The notes under the pieces are model-generated. The model did no database searches and was not told the DNA's origin. It was given only the letters and a program-made list of their open reading frames with translations. From the NCBI GenBank assembly GCA_022376465.1, contig JACDTU010000002.1, forward strand, positions 2,108,001 to 2,172,000: DNA of 64,000 nt, read 5' to 3'. Positions 60,421 through 64,000 of this stretch are shown in pieces. The position numbers were made by a program, and so were the translations under genes. Numbering within the stretch: position 1 is the first letter of the stretch; each line of letters opens with the position of its first letter. This stretch comes from Cubamyces lactineus. Lineage: Eukaryota > Basidiomycota > Agaricomycetes > Polyporales > Polyporaceae.

Positions 60421-60777
60421 CTGGCGTCACGCTGCAGCAGGCCGTGCTGCGCGGAGGAAGGCCGAAGGCGAGAGCGGAGGAAGAGGTGGAGGGAAGAGAT
60501 GAAGGTGAGTAGTCAGAGTGCAGATTGGTTCACATCGCACGCCGGCGGACTGCACCGCACCGCAGCTTGTGCATGTCGGAAGCGCCCATAGTCCACCACT
60601 TGGCGTAACGCGGCAAGGTCTCGTCCTGCGAACCCAGCACCTGCCAAGTTTGTCTGCAGTAGTATTCACACAGGTTGTTATTTTTCCTCTTTGCTTCTTC
60701 TTCTCGGCTCTATGTACTCTCCTGATATTGTTACATACAGTAGACAAGAAACTGCACCAGACATAGCCCGACTACGC
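60421..60777. promoter_or_regulatory. Upstream region of KEX2, behind MTHFR
   Basis: KEX2 and MTHFR lie head to tail on the minus strand; these 357 bp should hold the KEX2 promoter and the MTHFR 3' UTR. No gene is supported. Confidence 0.4.
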
Positions 60778-63088
<2,311 letters not shown>

Positions 63089-63409
63089 CTTTCCCCGGTC
63101 TCGTGGGTGGTGGTATAAAGCTGAGGAGTTTTGATCGACCCCACTGGGTGCGAGTCAAATTCGATGGCCGCTCGTGGACCGTGGCACAAGAGATCGCGTT
63201 AATTATGCATTAGCGCACAAGCACTTATCAGTACCAGGCGTCTATCTAATCTAGCGCTTTCATGGTGGGATCCCCGCGGAGCAAACACCAGCAAACATCC
63301 TCTCGCTGTCCGCGACAGTGAGCAAGTCACCCAGCCCACCAATCACTTCTCCTTCGGTCCCCTCGCATTCGGACTTTTCTGCTATCCATAGTATCGTACT
63401 GCTGTAGCT
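63089..63409. promoter_or_regulatory. Divergent promoter region between MTHFR and YPT6
   Basis: The 321 bp between opposed start codons include a pyrimidine-rich leader close to YPT6. No specific site was assigned. Confidence 0.45.

Positions 63410-64000
<591 letters not shown>

Overview
The window is nuclear DNA of a filamentous basidiomycete. Genes are dense, GC-rich and split by many short GT-AG introns, mostly 50-70 nt. The gene set is typically fungal: ATG9, IML2, VID28/GID5, KEX2, CSM3, COA1, PNS1, and a DNMT1-type methyltransferase with RFTS and BAH domains. The style suggests an Agaricomycete, perhaps a polypore, but that placement is inference. No bacterial, plasmid or phage features, CRISPR array, rRNA or tRNA were seen.

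Layout. 0.4-5.0 kb: mitochondrial adenylate kinase (ADK2 type), an N-terminal alpha-N-methyltransferase (NTM1/TAE1), and the fork-protection protein Csm3/Swi3. 5.0-17.8 kb: a gene-poor accessory stretch holding two tandem paralogues of an unrecognised small protein, an F-box protein, and long spacers with no convincing gene. 17.8-30.2 kb: a zinc-lacking MDR oxidoreductase, a PNS1/CTL choline-transporter-like protein, a small hypothetical membrane protein, IML2/TTC39, and ATG9. 30.7-48.0 kb: an arrestin-domain protein with a long repetitive proline-rich tail, heat-shock factor HSF1, COG6, COA1, pyruvate dehydrogenase E1 alpha, and the armadillo GID-complex subunit VID28. 48.4-64.0 kb: an ECM15-like thiamine-binding protein, DNMT1, MCM7, KEX2, methylenetetrahydrofolate reductase, and the start of the Rab6/Ypt6 GTPase, cut by the window edge.

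Most genes are housekeeping and do not form a metabolic cluster. Possible functional links are: (i) DNMT1 and MCM7 share a divergent 540-bp promoter region, which would suit co-expression in S phase; (ii) ATG9, COG6, KEX2 and YPT6 all act in Golgi/endosome membrane traffic; (iii) COA1, the adenylate kinase and PDH E1 alpha are mitochondrial. These are inferences from family knowledge and adjacency.

The least explained parts are the tandem small-protein paralogues (6008-6680 and 10841-11598) with the diverged duplicated DNA around them, a seven-copy EK..L...Y motif in the arrestin tail, a base-composition break inside the DNMT1 gene, and very short exons (5, 8, 17 and 20 nt). Gene models were assembled by eye from reading frames and splice signals. 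Outer limits are start to stop codons; UTRs were not defined.
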